64,000 nt of DNA, taken from JAVBNH01 sp031551635 (GTDB lineage: Bacteria; Bacillota; Clostridia; Oscillospirales; Acutalibacteraceae). The notes below the pieces were generated by a model that had not been told where the DNA came from, made no database searches, and saw nothing but the letters and a program-made list of their open reading frames with translations. Below are positions 26,220 to 35,492 of the stretch, piece by piece. The first letter of the stretch is position 1. The number at the start of each line of letters is the position of its first letter. Position numbers and translations under genes: made by a program. The stretch spans positions 124,001 through 188,000 of the forward strand of contig JAVBNH010000005.1 of NCBI GenBank assembly GCA_031551635.1. Reading direction: 5' to 3'.

Positions 26220-26794
26220 TGTATTGATTTCACATTTTTACGTTTAATAATCAGTTTTTCCGCGTAAATCACTATCAGATAACCGATTATGCCATAAATT
26301 ATGCCAAGTGCGATACCCGCGAGCACGTCAGTACAATAGTGGTCATAGAGATATATTCTTGAAAAGCCCATCAGAAAAGCATAAACAGCCGCAGGGATAC
26401 CCATCTTTTTGTTCATAATCATAAGCACGGTCGCCGCCGCAAAGGAGGACGAGGTGTGCCCTGAAGGGAAAGATAGGCTGTGCGGCTTTTTGTAACCAAT
26501 CGCGGGATAGATAAAATCCTTGTAACCGGTGTAATCATATGGACGCGGGCGCGCAAAGACATTCTTCAGAATGATATTGTTCACAACAAGCATAAACAAG
26601 AGTGCCGCACCCATGCAAAGCCCTATTTTTCTTGTCTTTTTAAAGCAAAGCAGAATCAGAGCGAAGGCAATCCAGATGATTCCTCCCTCGCCTGTCAGGC
26701 TGATAACAGCCATAACGGTGTCAAGAAACGCATTCCACAAATGCGCAGAAATCCACTCAAAAACCTTTAAATCAAACGCGTATACAGCTTCCAT
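26216..26794 (-). CDS. PAP2-family membrane phosphatase
   Basis: Hydrolyses a lipid phosphate, for instance phosphatidic acid or undecaprenyl pyrophosphate, at the membrane. The three catalytic motifs are complete: KNVFARPRP, SFPSGHTSS and SRIYLYDHYCTDV. Five to six membrane segments fit a bacterial PAP2 protein of 192 residues. ATG 26794 follows AAGGAG by 10 bases; a GTG at 26803 is too close. Substrate unknown. Confidence 0.85.
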   Translation of the reverse strand: MEAVYAFDLKVFEWISAHLWNAFLDTVMAVISLTGEGGIIWIAFALILLCFKKTRKIGLCMGAALLFMLVVNNIILKNVFARPRPYDYTGYKDFIYPAIGYKKPHSLSFPSGHTSSSFAAATVLMIMNKKMGIPAAVYAFLMGFSRIYLYDHYCTDVLAGIALGIIYGIIGYLIVIYAEKLIIKRKNVKSIH

Positions 26795-26881
26795 TAAAAA
26801 CACACTCCTTCAATATTTTTGCCGCAAAAACATACGGCATTTCGAATAGCTATTCATGAATATGCATTTAAATTTAACTAT

Positions 26882-28081
26882 TTATAAACACAGCCAATCA
26901 ATCAGATTTAGCTGGGCAATTCCTTCGTGGTCGCACGTAAAATCATCCAGTGTTAAAAGAAATTTTGGGTGATTATCATTAATTTGCCTGAGCGGAGCAA
27001 GCTCACGAGCTAGAGTATTTTCGTCAAGAACCGAAGCGGAAACCTGATAATATTCCGTCTTTTTATCCCTAAGTGCGACAAAATCCACCTCAGTTCCACG
27101 CCCTGATTTACCGATATTTATGGTATAGCCCCGACGCAACAGCTCCAGATAAACAATGTTTTCAATCTGATGCCCGATGTCCTTATTTATCGTTCCAAGC
27201 ATCATATTCCTAAGTCCAGTATCGCAGATAAAATATTTGCAATCTGTTTTTAAGTGGCTTTTTCCTTTGATGTCGTAACGGTTTACCTTATAAAAAAGAT
27301 AAGCATCGCAAAGTGCGTTCAAATACATGTCAACCGTTGCGCTGCTTGTCGCTCGACCGTTTGAAGTCATAGTATCTGCAATTTTTTTCACAGACACAGA
27401 GCTGCCGATATTGCTTGCAAGAAAGTTCGCGACAGACTTCACCAGAGTGACATCCTTTAGATTTTCGCGAGTCATAACATCCTTCACCAGAACAGTGTTG
27501 TAAATTCCTTCAAGATACTGACTGTGAGCAAGTGAATTATCCACAAACCTTGTTGCATACGGAAAAGCTCCTAAATTCATATATTGTTCAAATCGTTCGC
27601 GCTTATCGGTTATTTTGACCGCTTCGCTGAATTCTGTAAAAGAAAGAGGCAGCATGTCTATCTCAATATACCGGGCGCTCAATTTTGTTGCAAGTTCGCC
27701 TGAAAGCATATAGGCGTTTGAACCTGTTATATAAATGTCAAGATTTTTAATTAGGAAAAGGCTTGATATTGCTCTTTCATACTCTTTACAATTCTGAATT
27801 TCGTCAATAAAAATATAATTTTTGCAATCACTTAAAGCATGCTCTTTTACATACTCGTGCAGTTTCTTATAATCGAGCAGTTCATTAAAATCCACATCTT
27901 CCAAATTGATAAAAATAATCTGCCCCTCACAAACACCGTGCATTTTTAGATTTTCGGCAAACAACTCAAATAAAGTTGATTTGCCGCATCTGCGTACGCC
28001 TGTTACAACCTTTATCATTTCCTCGTCCCGCCACATATCAAGCTGCGCTATATATGCTTTGCGGTTAATAAGCTCTTGCAT
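26882..28081 (-). CDS. AAA_14/DUF4143-type ATPase
   Basis: 399 residues: Walker A TGVRRCGKST near residue 30, Walker B NYIFIDEIQNC, sensor ITGSNAYML, then a DUF4143 C-terminal domain that ends in a nuclease-like block (GTEVDFVALRDKKTEYYQVS). Members are abundant, of unclear role, and sometimes annotated as restriction-like or stress ATPases. ATG 28081 is chosen because AAGGGG is 10 bases upstream; the extra N-terminal frame translates through element A. The repeat copy is directly upstream in sense orientation. Confidence 0.8.
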   Translation of the reverse strand: MQELINRKAYIAQLDMWRDEEMIKVVTGVRRCGKSTLFELFAENLKMHGVCEGQIIFINLEDVDFNELLDYKKLHEYVKEHALSDCKNYIFIDEIQNCKEYERAISSLFLIKNLDIYITGSNAYMLSGELATKLSARYIEIDMLPLSFTEFSEAVKITDKRERFEQYMNLGAFPYATRFVDNSLAHSQYLEGIYNTVLVKDVMTRENLKDVTLVKSVANFLASNIGSSVSVKKIADTMTSNGRATSSATVDMYLNALCDAYLFYKVNRYDIKGKSHLKTDCKYFICDTGLRNMMLGTINKDIGHQIENIVYLELLRRGYTINIGKSGRGTEVDFVALRDKKTEYYQVSASVLDENTLARELAPLRQINDNHPKFLLTLDDFTCDHEGIAQLNLIDWLCL

Positions 28082-28100
28082 ATTAATAATCCCCTTGCAA

Positions 28101-28177
28101 CTAACGTGGGCTTGGCTTGCAAAGCCCACACCCCAAGTCTTGTTTTTTATTGAGCTTTCAGCCCATAAGATACTAAT
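28101..28177 (-). repeat. Interspersed palindromic element A, copy 3
   Basis: On the minus strand: TTAGTATCTTATGGGCTGAA at the left, then the palindrome GTGGGCTTTGC... with one mismatch and GTTAG. It is 19 bases before the AAA_14 start. MITE B copy 1 abuts its left end. Confidence 0.78.
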
Positions 28178-28332
28178 ACTAACCACTGATAAAAAACATT
28201 GTATATTTACGGTCTTTTTTGTGTTTTACTGCGTCTTTCTCCTTAACGGGCGTCAGCCCGTCTGCGTCGGCATCCTTGTAAAACGCAAAAAATCCTCGCA
28301 AATTTTTCAACGTTTTTTATCAGTGATTAGTA
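28177..28332 (-). mobile_element. MITE-like element B, copy 1 (156 bp)
   Basis: Terminal inverted repeats TACTAACCACTGATAAAAAA and its near complement at the other end, with internal hairpin ACGGGC-4-GCCCGT. The same 156-bp element lies at 56855-57010 in the other direction. No transposase gene is seen. Confidence 0.75.
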
Positions 28333-28662
28333 TAAACCGAATGCGACTTTTTCTATATTGTAACAAAAACTTGAAAAAAATGCAATTGTTTTCTTAAATT
28401 TTAAAACACTGGTAAAAAATGCAGATGTTTATTGGAATTGAACAAAGTCTGCAGCTTTATTGATAATTAATAGCATATGTTATATATTTACAGCAATCAA
28501 GTTATTTCGCTTGTAAAGCTCTTTTTTGTATGATATTCTTGATTTATACTAAGTTCAGATTAAAAGGTTGACAAATTTTAGTTTTTAATCTGAACTTAGA
28601 GCTTGTTAACGTTCATATATAAGGCTTTCGGGAAATTACTTTTATCTACTGTTTAATCGGAG
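28333..28662. other. Gene-free AT-rich stretch with a long inverted repeat
   Basis: No coding region with a ribosome site was seen. It holds a 17-bp inverted repeat: CTAAGTTCAGATTAAAA (28549-28565) and its complement (28583-28599) around a 17-base loop. No U-run follows. Role unknown. Confidence 0.6.
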
Positions 28663-28740
28663 TTTAGTACCTTAGTGGGCTGAACGTGCAATAAAAAGCA
28701 AGACTTTAGTTGTGGGCTTGGCAAGCCAAACCCACGTTAG
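28663..28740 (+). repeat. Interspersed palindromic element A, copy 4
   Basis: TTAGTACCTTAGTGGGCTGA at the left, palindrome with one mismatch (CCAAACCCAC) and GTTAG at the right; 82 bases upstream of the radical SAM gene, sense orientation. Confidence 0.78.
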
Positions 28741-28822
28741 TATTAGCAGAAATTATAATGAGTTTTTATTAGTTTATGCTTATTATAATTTCTAATTTGT
28801 TATTAATAAAAGGATGGGGTAT

Positions 28823-29770
28823 ATGAATTGCTCTCCATATTTAAAGCTCTGCCGAATCGAGTTTATTGTCACCTACCGCTGCACAGGCAGATGTAAACAC
28901 TGCTCAGTTTCGGGTAAACTGAACAACGCGGGCGACTGCGAAAAAATTCTTATACCTCAGGCACGCGAAGCCATAAAAAAGCTTTCGGGGATGTTTAATA
29001 TCACCTCTGTCATGACCTTCGGAGGCGAGCCGCTGCTTTACAGCGGGGAGGTTTCGGAAATACATAAAACAGCCCGCGAATGCTCAATAGAAACTCGCCA
29101 GATTATCACAAACGGTTATTTTTCAAAGGACGAGGCGGTTATTGAGAAAACCGCAAAGTCTCTTTATGACGCAGGTGTCAACAATGTGCTTGTTTCTGTG
29201 GATTCTTTTCATCAGGAAAATATCCCCGAAGACATAGTTTACAGCTTTGTCAAACACATGAAAAACACCGGTATTGAAAAGCTGGCATTGCATCCGGCTT
29301 TTATTCATGATATATCTTTCGAAAACGAATACAACACAAAAACCCGGGGAATACTCTCGCATTTTGAGGCGCTCGAGGTACCTGTTTCGCGCGGTAATAT
29401 TGTAAGCATGGCAGGCAATGCGATAAAGTACCTCTCCTCTTTTTATGAAAGCCCATGCATCGATATGTCCCAGCCCTGCGGCACTTCACCATACACCCAC
29501 CCGCTTACGGAAATTACTGCCTTGTCAATACTCCCGAACGGGGACGTAAAAATCTGCGGTTTTGTTATTGGCAATATTTATAAAGAGAATATTGAGGACA
29601 TTGTTTGCAGATACAACCCATATGAAAACGAATGGATGAATGCTGTCCTCAGCGGCGGCGCACCTGCGTTAATAGAAAAAGCTAATGAAAAAAACCTGGA
29701 TATTGATTATAGCAGATGTTACTCTGTGTGTGATTTATGCCACAAAATTAATATTGTTCTAAATACATAA
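28823..29770 (+). CDS. Radical SAM protein
   Basis: Uses a [4Fe-4S] cluster and S-adenosylmethionine to start radical chemistry. The signature CTGRCKHC (CxxxCxxC) is near residue 20, followed by MTFGGEPLLY (GGE motif). C-terminal Cys residues in CIDMSQPCG, VKICGF and CYSVCDLCHK may bind a second cluster. The start is ATG 28823, 9 bases after AAAGG; the ATG at 28814 overlaps the site. No precursor peptide gene was seen adjacent, so a maturase role is only one possibility. Substrate unknown. Confidence 0.8.
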   Translation: MNCSPYLKLCRIEFIVTYRCTGRCKHCSVSGKLNNAGDCEKILIPQAREAIKKLSGMFNITSVMTFGGEPLLYSGEVSEIHKTARECSIETRQIITNGYFSKDEAVIEKTAKSLYDAGVNNVLVSVDSFHQENIPEDIVYSFVKHMKNTGIEKLALHPAFIHDISFENEYNTKTRGILSHFEALEVPVSRGNIVSMAGNAIKYLSSFYESPCIDMSQPCGTSPYTHPLTEITALSILPNGDVKICGFVIGNIYKENIEDIVCRYNPYENEWMNAVLSGGAPALIEKANEKNLDIDYSRCYSVCDLCHKINIVLNT

Positions 29771-29800
29771 AAGAAAATCATTTAAAATAAGTTTTTTTTG

Positions 29801-29829
29801 TTGACTTTTCTAACTATTAAGTATATTAT
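29801..29829 (+). promoter_or_regulatory. Sigma-A promoter of the pectate lyase gene
   Basis: TTGACT (29801-29806), 17-base spacer, TATTAT (29824-29829). Confidence 0.72.
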
Positions 29830-29879
29830 TTAGTTACTTATTTATTATCTGCGAATAAAAATAATGGAGGTTTATTTCT

Positions 29880-31373
29880 ATGAAATCAAAAAAATACCTT
29901 TTAAGCGTCATTTCTCTCCTCATGACTGCCGCGCTGATGTTCTCTATTCCGGTTTTTTCATCAGCTGACGCTCCGACACTTGCCTTCCCTGAAGCTGACG
30001 GCGCGGGAAAATATACGATTGGCGGCAGAGGCGGTAGGGTTATTGAAGTCACAACACTTGAGGACGGCAAAGGCATTCCCGGTTCTCTGAGAGCCGCTGT
30101 TGAAGCAAGCGGACCGCGGACAATTGTCTTCAAGGTCGCCGGAACCATAGAGCTTAAAGAGCAGCTGAAGCTCAAAAACGGATTCGTCACCATAGCCGGT
30201 CAAACAGCCCCCGGGGACGGAATCACACTGAAAAACTATACTTTTTCTATCAATTGCGACCAGGTCATAGTCCGCAATATTAGGGTTCGTCTCGGCGCTG
30301 TTGAAGAGGCTGACAGCATGAGTATAAACGACTGTAAAAACGTCATCATAGACCACTGCTCAGTGAGCTGGGGCGTTGATGAGACTTTTTCCGTCAAGAG
30401 AGCGGACAATGTCACAATTCAATGGTCTTTTGTAACAGAAGGTCTGCACGACTCGATACACAGCGGCACAGAGCACAGCAAGGGTTCGCTTATAAACGGC
30501 AGCAACGGTCAAATCGTTACTCTTCACCACAATCTTTATGCCCACCACGACGCTAGAAGCCCTCGCCCGCAAAACTCCCTCAGCCCCGCCGAGGATTCTG
30601 TCGGCTTCTATTTTAATTTCACAAACAATGTTATTTATGATTGGGGACGCACCTATGCCGCGAAGAATCTCGATGAGGATTCCGTATGCATAATGAACTT
30701 TATCAATAACTATTTTATAGCCGGACCGAGCTCCGAAGCGTCAAATTTCATGCTCGATATGAATAAAAGCTCATCCATGTTCTTCTCAGGCAACTACATG
30801 AACGGCAAAATGCCTGAAGACCAATATTCACTCATTATTTATGAGAATTTTGTCAAGCCCTCAGACAGGGAATGGAAGCTCTCTGAGCCTTTTGACTCAA
30901 GGATTTCCAAGGTTCAGACCGCCGAGCAGGCATATGCCATGGTGCTAGAAAACGCGGGAGCCTCCCTCAGCAGAGATGCTGTAGATACACGCCTTGTAAA
31001 AGAAATACTCACCGGTACGGGTAGAATTATTGATGACCCGTCAAATGTCGGCGGCTGGCCTAAGCTCGCGGCTGGCGAGGCATATCTTGACACCGATAAG
31101 GATGGCATATCTGATGCGTGGGAAGACGCAAACGGTCTTGATAAAAACAATCCTGCCGACGGCGCACTTGACGCTGACAGTGACGGCTATACGAATCTTG
31201 AGGAATTCCTCAACTCATTGATGGCAGGTCTTTATGAAGAGGATGTCGAAATTCCGAAATTTGACAATTCAAAACAAAAGCTTTATCACTTCTTCTACAA
31301 AGCGCTTAGATTCTTTTTACAGATTAAACACTTCTTTCAGGATGCTTTTTCTACCCTTTTTCCAAGCAAATAA
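29880..31373 (+). CDS. Secreted pectate lyase (PL1-like beta-helix) with calcium-binding repeats and amphipathic tail
   Basis: Cleaves polygalacturonate by beta-elimination. After a signal peptide (1-30) comes a parallel beta-helix domain with GGRGGRVIEVTTLEDG, DSMSINDCKNVIIDHCSVSW and the RxPR motif in HDARSPRPQ, all typical of PL1. Residues ~400-445 hold DTDKDGISDAWED and DADSDGYTNLEEF, EF/TSP3-like calcium loops common at the end of these enzymes. The last ~30 residues are aromatic and amphipathic (FFYKALRFFLQIKHFFQDAF). The ribosome site is GGAGG. The beta-propeller gene follows 45 bases later, perhaps in an operon. Confidence 0.85.
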   Translation: MKSKKYLLSVISLLMTAALMFSIPVFSSADAPTLAFPEADGAGKYTIGGRGGRVIEVTTLEDGKGIPGSLRAAVEASGPRTIVFKVAGTIELKEQLKLKNGFVTIAGQTAPGDGITLKNYTFSINCDQVIVRNIRVRLGAVEEADSMSINDCKNVIIDHCSVSWGVDETFSVKRADNVTIQWSFVTEGLHDSIHSGTEHSKGSLINGSNGQIVTLHHNLYAHHDARSPRPQNSLSPAEDSVGFYFNFTNNVIYDWGRTYAAKNLDEDSVCIMNFINNYFIAGPSSEASNFMLDMNKSSSMFFSGNYMNGKMPEDQYSLIIYENFVKPSDREWKLSEPFDSRISKVQTAEQAYAMVLENAGASLSRDAVDTRLVKEILTGTGRIIDDPSNVGGWPKLAAGEAYLDTDKDGISDAWEDANGLDKNNPADGALDADSDGYTNLEEFLNSLMAGLYEEDVEIPKFDNSKQKLYHFFYKALRFFLQIKHFFQDAFSTLFPSK

Positions 31374-31418
31374 GTAAGATTTAGCGAATAATAATTATTT
31401 GAGAGGGGCAAATATTAA

Positions 31419-33590
31419 ATGAGCAAAAAATCAAAGTCTATAATCAGCATCTTTTTAGCTGTGGTTTTTGTTTGCAGTATGATTTCCCCTGCATCCGCCG
31501 TTCAGAAAATATCAAATCCAAATGATTTTTCTCTAATTGATGGTATTGATACCGACAAGGATGTCGGGCTTCATAACAGCTACGCTTGGTGCTCGGAGCT
31601 TTTCGCTCAGAACGATGCGGACTATCTCTGGGTCGGAATGAACAGGGACTTCGGCGGCTCGCTCTTTTCCGCAAGCAGCAACCCCTTTGCTTCTCAAGCC
31701 CTTGAATGGGCTGACTTCCCCGCGAAGTCTGAGGATCAGTCGGGTAAAATTTACCGTCTGAAGATGGACGGCGGCGTTAATGAGTGGGAGCTTGTTTATG
31801 AAAATCCGGCAATAAACGGTTACCGCAGAATGATTCTTTTTAAAGGTGACCTCTATGTCTGTGCCGGAATCACAAACAAACCGGACTATGATTATTCGGT
31901 CATTCTCCGCTTTAGCTCTGATTTTAAGCTTGGAGACACACCCGATACAGTCCTTTGGGAAACCGTTCCCGATTACGTTCCCGATGTCGGAGTTGAGCAT
32001 ATAAGCGGCTCCGTTCCCGAGTATTACCGTTCCGCCTGCGTTTTTGAGGGCAAGCTCTATATTGGTACGACTGACTCAAAAATCTGGGCTACTGATGGCA
32101 CAAGTCTGACAAATCTGACTCCGGACAACGGTGCAAAATCCACCGGCTGGCAGCTTGTTTTTGACTTTGAGGAATCCGAATATTATGAAGAGTCCCCCGT
32201 CGGCTCGTCTTACGGCGGCGCGTCATATATCTGGGATTTAATCGGCTTTAACGGCTCAATTTACGCCTTTGCGACAAATGCCGGTTTCACCGTTTATAAA
32301 TTCACACCCAACGGCGGCAGCTTTGATGTCACGCAGATTGTCGGCAGCCTTGACGGTGCGAAATACCCGCGCGGCATGGGAATCGACAGGAATGTTATGG
32401 CGTCCCCGTTTTATATTACCTCGTTTGAGGAGGATTATATCTATGTCACAACCTTCGCAAGCGGTCCTCTGTTTTTAGGGCAGCTCTACATGGGCAGACC
32501 GCTTGAAGCTGTACGAAAGCTCTCTGCGCCGTGCCAGGTATACCGTTTCGACAAGGACGACAACTGGGAGGTTGTTGTCGGCGACAAGAGCGGTGAGTAT
32601 AAAGCAGTCGATACCGCGGGAAATCCGCTTCCAGTTATTGGCAATCAGCGCGCCGGCTTTTTCCTCGGCGAAGAGGGCGAAAAAAACATCTCTCTCAATC
32701 AGTATACATGGTGGATGGCTGAATATGACGGCAAACTCTATGTAACAACCTGGGACATGGGTGTGCTGCGCGGCGATTTTGATTTCCTTCTGCTTTCCGC
32801 CTTCATCAATGAAATGGGCGACGACGGAGCAGGTGTCGCGAGAAAGCTTATGGGCAGCTATGACCAGCTCAATGCCGCTCTTAACTCTTTCAAAACCGCA
32901 ACCGGCGCGGGAAAGATTGCCGAATTCGGAAAAGTAATTCTCTCGGCTTTCCAGCTGGTGTTTAATGTGCTTGCAAATGTTCCGGCTTACTTCCGCTCTC
33001 TTTCGGTCATTATCCCTCAGATTATTGAGCTTAAGGACTATATTAATGACGAATCAAATCCCGCTGGCTTTGACCTATATGTCAGCGAAAACGGCAGAGA
33101 CTTTTCACCCGTAACTGTCGATGGCTTCGGCTATGCCGACAATTACGGCGGACGTGTACTGGTGCCTTCTGAATACGGTCTTTTCAGTACTACCGCGAAC
33201 CCCTTCGGCGGCGGTCAGGTCTGGAGAGTTGACTCTGTTGAGGAAGGTATACTAGCAAAAATACCCGCTAATGTAAACTCTGCTGAGACATTTGAAATAC
33301 AGGTTATTCTCAAGAAAGGTACAGCCTCAAACCTCAGCGTAAACTCGTCAAACGGCAATGTCAGCGCACAAATAAGTAAAAACGGTGACGCTAAGCTGAT
33401 TACCGATGTCGAAATTAAAAATGATATTATACCGTCAAAGGGTCCTGTATCGAGAGAATATCAAGTTAAAACAACCAATGTCCTTTATGAAATTTATTCG
33501 TATACTGTGGAAGTTTCAGGCTCCGGTCCGTCAACTCTTACCTTTGAAGATGGCTCGTTCAATAAAAAAATAGATTTCATTCTCAATTAA
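31419..33590 (+). CDS. Large secreted beta-propeller-like protein of unknown function
   Basis: 723 residues with a signal peptide (1-28, ending ASAV). Repeats with the core (L/V)FxGxLY(V/I)x recur: MILFKGDLYVCAG, CVFEGKLYIGTTD, IGFNGSIYAFATN, AEYDGKLYVTTWD, and GLFSTTANPFGGGQVWRV. These are blades of a beta-propeller. A hydrophobic, amphipathic segment (~500-545, FQLVFNVLANVPAYFRSL) interrupts before the last blade, and a beta-rich ~90-residue C-terminal domain follows. Placed after the pectate lyase, it may bind or process plant polysaccharide. No enzyme motif was recognised. Confidence 0.7.
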   Translation: MSKKSKSIISIFLAVVFVCSMISPASAVQKISNPNDFSLIDGIDTDKDVGLHNSYAWCSELFAQNDADYLWVGMNRDFGGSLFSASSNPFASQALEWADFPAKSEDQSGKIYRLKMDGGVNEWELVYENPAINGYRRMILFKGDLYVCAGITNKPDYDYSVILRFSSDFKLGDTPDTVLWETVPDYVPDVGVEHISGSVPEYYRSACVFEGKLYIGTTDSKIWATDGTSLTNLTPDNGAKSTGWQLVFDFEESEYYEESPVGSSYGGASYIWDLIGFNGSIYAFATNAGFTVYKFTPNGGSFDVTQIVGSLDGAKYPRGMGIDRNVMASPFYITSFEEDYIYVTTFASGPLFLGQLYMGRPLEAVRKLSAPCQVYRFDKDDNWEVVVGDKSGEYKAVDTAGNPLPVIGNQRAGFFLGEEGEKNISLNQYTWWMAEYDGKLYVTTWDMGVLRGDFDFLLLSAFINEMGDDGAGVARKLMGSYDQLNAALNSFKTATGAGKIAEFGKVILSAFQLVFNVLANVPAYFRSLSVIIPQIIELKDYINDESNPAGFDLYVSENGRDFSPVTVDGFGYADNYGGRVLVPSEYGLFSTTANPFGGGQVWRVDSVEEGILAKIPANVNSAETFEIQVILKKGTASNLSVNSSNGNVSAQISKNGDAKLITDVEIKNDIIPSKGPVSREYQVKTTNVLYEIYSYTVEVSGSGPSTLTFEDGSFNKKIDFILN

Positions 33591-33615
33591 AAAGCAGCTA
33601 TTTAACAAAGCAGAC

Positions 33616-33651
33616 GCAGGTCAGTATGTTTCTCTGACCTGCATTTTTTTT
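33616..33651 (+). terminator. Terminator after the beta-propeller gene
   Basis: GCAGGTCAG, 9-base loop, CTGACCTGC, then ATTTTTTTTG. Confidence 0.85.
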
Positions 33652-33846
33652 GTTTAATTTTTTCTTATATACCCATTTTCATCACCTAAACCAAACATAT
33701 TACCATTTAAAAAATCGATAGTGATTCGAGTGATTTTGGTTACAATAAAATCACCTGACTAATGAACAGTTCAGGTTGATATTTGTTTATGAAATACTTT
33801 GATTTCAAGCAAATATAATATTATATCTTAAAAGGAGAAATATAAA

Positions 33847-34128
33847 ATGAGAAAGTCATCAAAAATCATTTCGATAATCTTCGCATTATGCTTCATGCTG
33901 CTGCCCTTCGGCACTGCAGCCTCGGCGCAGAACATCGTGGGCGATATAGACGGCGATTTGCTGATTACCGCCGACGATGCGAAAATGGTGCTTGACGCTT
34001 CCGCAAACCTCATGTCTTTGAGTCTTGCTCAGATGTACGCGGCTGACATCGATTCAGACGGCATAATCACCGCGACTGACGCGAGAATGATTCTCAGAGT
34101 CGCAAGTGGTATCGATATTTTCAAATAA
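33847..34128 (+). CDS. Small secreted dockerin protein
   Basis: 93 residues: signal peptide (to about ASA, residue 27) and a pair of dockerin-like calcium loops, DIDGDLLITADDAKMVLDAS and DIDSDGIITATDARMILRVA. Nothing else is attached. AAAGGAG precedes ATG by 9 bases. It is followed by its own terminator. A dockerin alone would be expected to cap or compete for cohesins, but no cohesin gene is in this window. Confidence 0.78.
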   Translation: MRKSSKIISIIFALCFMLLPFGTAASAQNIVGDIDGDLLITADDAKMVLDASANLMSLSLAQMYAADIDSDGIITATDARMILRVASGIDIFK

Positions 34129-34168
34129 GCAACAATTCTTTTACTCAAATAAAATGAGTAATTGATGT

Positions 34169-34217
34169 GAGCTATGGGGATTTAGATTCATTCTATTTTC
34201 TCATAGCTCTATTTTTC
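34169..34217 (+). terminator. Terminator after the small dockerin gene
   Basis: GAGCTATG (34169-34176) pairs with CATAGCTC (34202-34209) around a long loop, then TATTTTT. Confidence 0.6.
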
Positions 34218-34246
34218 CCAAAAAATTTAAAAGAATAACAAATTTA

Positions 34247-34275
34247 TTGTAAAGCGCATTTTTTTATGGTATATT
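34247..34275 (+). promoter_or_regulatory. Promoter of the CE15-like gene
   Basis: TTGTAA (34247-34252), 17-base spacer, TG extension and TATATT (34270-34275). Confidence 0.7.
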
Positions 34276-34312
34276 AAAAATATTGAATTTTTTACAAAAC
34301 GGAGGAGTTTTT

Positions 34313-35437
34313 ATGTTTGACAATATCAAAAGTTTTTTTGGTTCGATTGTGTCTTTTTTTATGACTCTTGTTATGATAGTAAGTGCATGGATAAGCCCCG
34401 CGAATCAAATTATTCCCGATTTATTAAAGAATGATAGAGGTGAGAAGATTAAAACAGTTGAAGCTTGGGAGGATCAGAAAGATACCGTTGCGGCTTTACT
34501 GCAGGAATATGTTTACGGCGTGCGCCCTGAGTATAATTTTGACCACGCTGAAAAAGAGAATGAGTTTACCGACTCCTCCGTTTCTTCAAATGCTATAACT
34601 CAGATTTGGAAAATATTTTATGAGGGCGGAAGCTATAAAGGCAGATTCTTTACCCTTAGACTTACATATCCTTCAAAAAGCGGTTCATACCCTGTGATAA
34701 TGAGATACGAGAATCTTATCAATTTCCGTTTCCCTATTGAAAAAGAAGCGGTAGAGAGCGAAAAATACTGTATTGCTGCGATTGATTATATGGACATGTT
34801 CCCTGATGAAAGTCAGCCGGACGAGAGTGCAATGCTTGAAACAAAAGCAATTATGGCATGGGCATGCGGCGCGAGCCTTGCAATGGATTTTCTTGAAACG
34901 CAGAGTATTGCAGACACTTCAAAAGTGCTTATTACCGGTCATTCGCGAACAGGCAAAGCAGCTTTATGCGCCGCTGCTTTTGATGAGCGTTTTGCTCTTT
35001 GTGTACCGAATTCTTCCGGCGCGGCAGGCGCCTCCGGTCTTCGTAAGTTTAACGACAAAGGCTCCCAGGGTATCGATATAGCAACACAGGAACCGACTTG
35101 GGTCAGTGAAAATTTAAAAAAGTATGAAAAAATTCCTGCTGCACTTCCTCTGGATATGCATTTTGCCAGAGCATTGATTGCGCCACGTCCGATTCTTTGC
35201 ACTGAATCCCTCGATGGCGGCGGCTCACTCTGGGCAGGAATTAACAGCACAGTAAAAATGTGGCAGGAGGCTGACGCGGTATATTCACTTTATGGTGCGA
35301 CTGACAACAATCTCATTAATTTCCGAGCAGGTGAGCATGACCAGCTTAAATTAGATTATGATTTATTAATGTCCTTCGCCAATCATTATTTTTATGAGGG
35401 TGAGCTCGAAATCTCAGCGCTCAGAAAAGGTTTATAA
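34313..35437 (+). CDS. CE15-like glucuronoyl esterase with N-terminal anchor
   Basis: Glucuronoyl esterases split ester bonds between lignin alcohols and glucuronic acid on xylan. The nucleophile motif GHSRTGK (Ser 211) and the following NSSGAAGASG match CE15, and EHDQLKLD carries the likely catalytic His. The N-terminus (FDNIKSFFGSIVSFFMTLVM) is a hydrophobic helix without a clear cleavage site, so it may be anchored. ATG 34313 follows GGAGGAG. A few CE15 contacts cannot be checked by eye, so some other alpha/beta hydrolase is possible. Confidence 0.68.
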   Translation: MFDNIKSFFGSIVSFFMTLVMIVSAWISPANQIIPDLLKNDRGEKIKTVEAWEDQKDTVAALLQEYVYGVRPEYNFDHAEKENEFTDSSVSSNAITQIWKIFYEGGSYKGRFFTLRLTYPSKSGSYPVIMRYENLINFRFPIEKEAVESEKYCIAAIDYMDMFPDESQPDESAMLETKAIMAWACGASLAMDFLETQSIADTSKVLITGHSRTGKAALCAAAFDERFALCVPNSSGAAGASGLRKFNDKGSQGIDIATQEPTWVSENLKKYEKIPAALPLDMHFARALIAPRPILCTESLDGGGSLWAGINSTVKMWQEADAVYSLYGATDNNLINFRAGEHDQLKLDYDLLMSFANHYFYEGELEISALRKGL

Positions 35438-35492
35438 AACTAATTTTAAATAAATTTTGCTTGCAAAAACAAGTATAATTATGGTATACTGA

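Noticed and set aside
28082..28186. Longer N-terminus of the AAA_14 ATPase
   Set aside because: The same repeat read in frame; AAGGGG supports ATG 28081.
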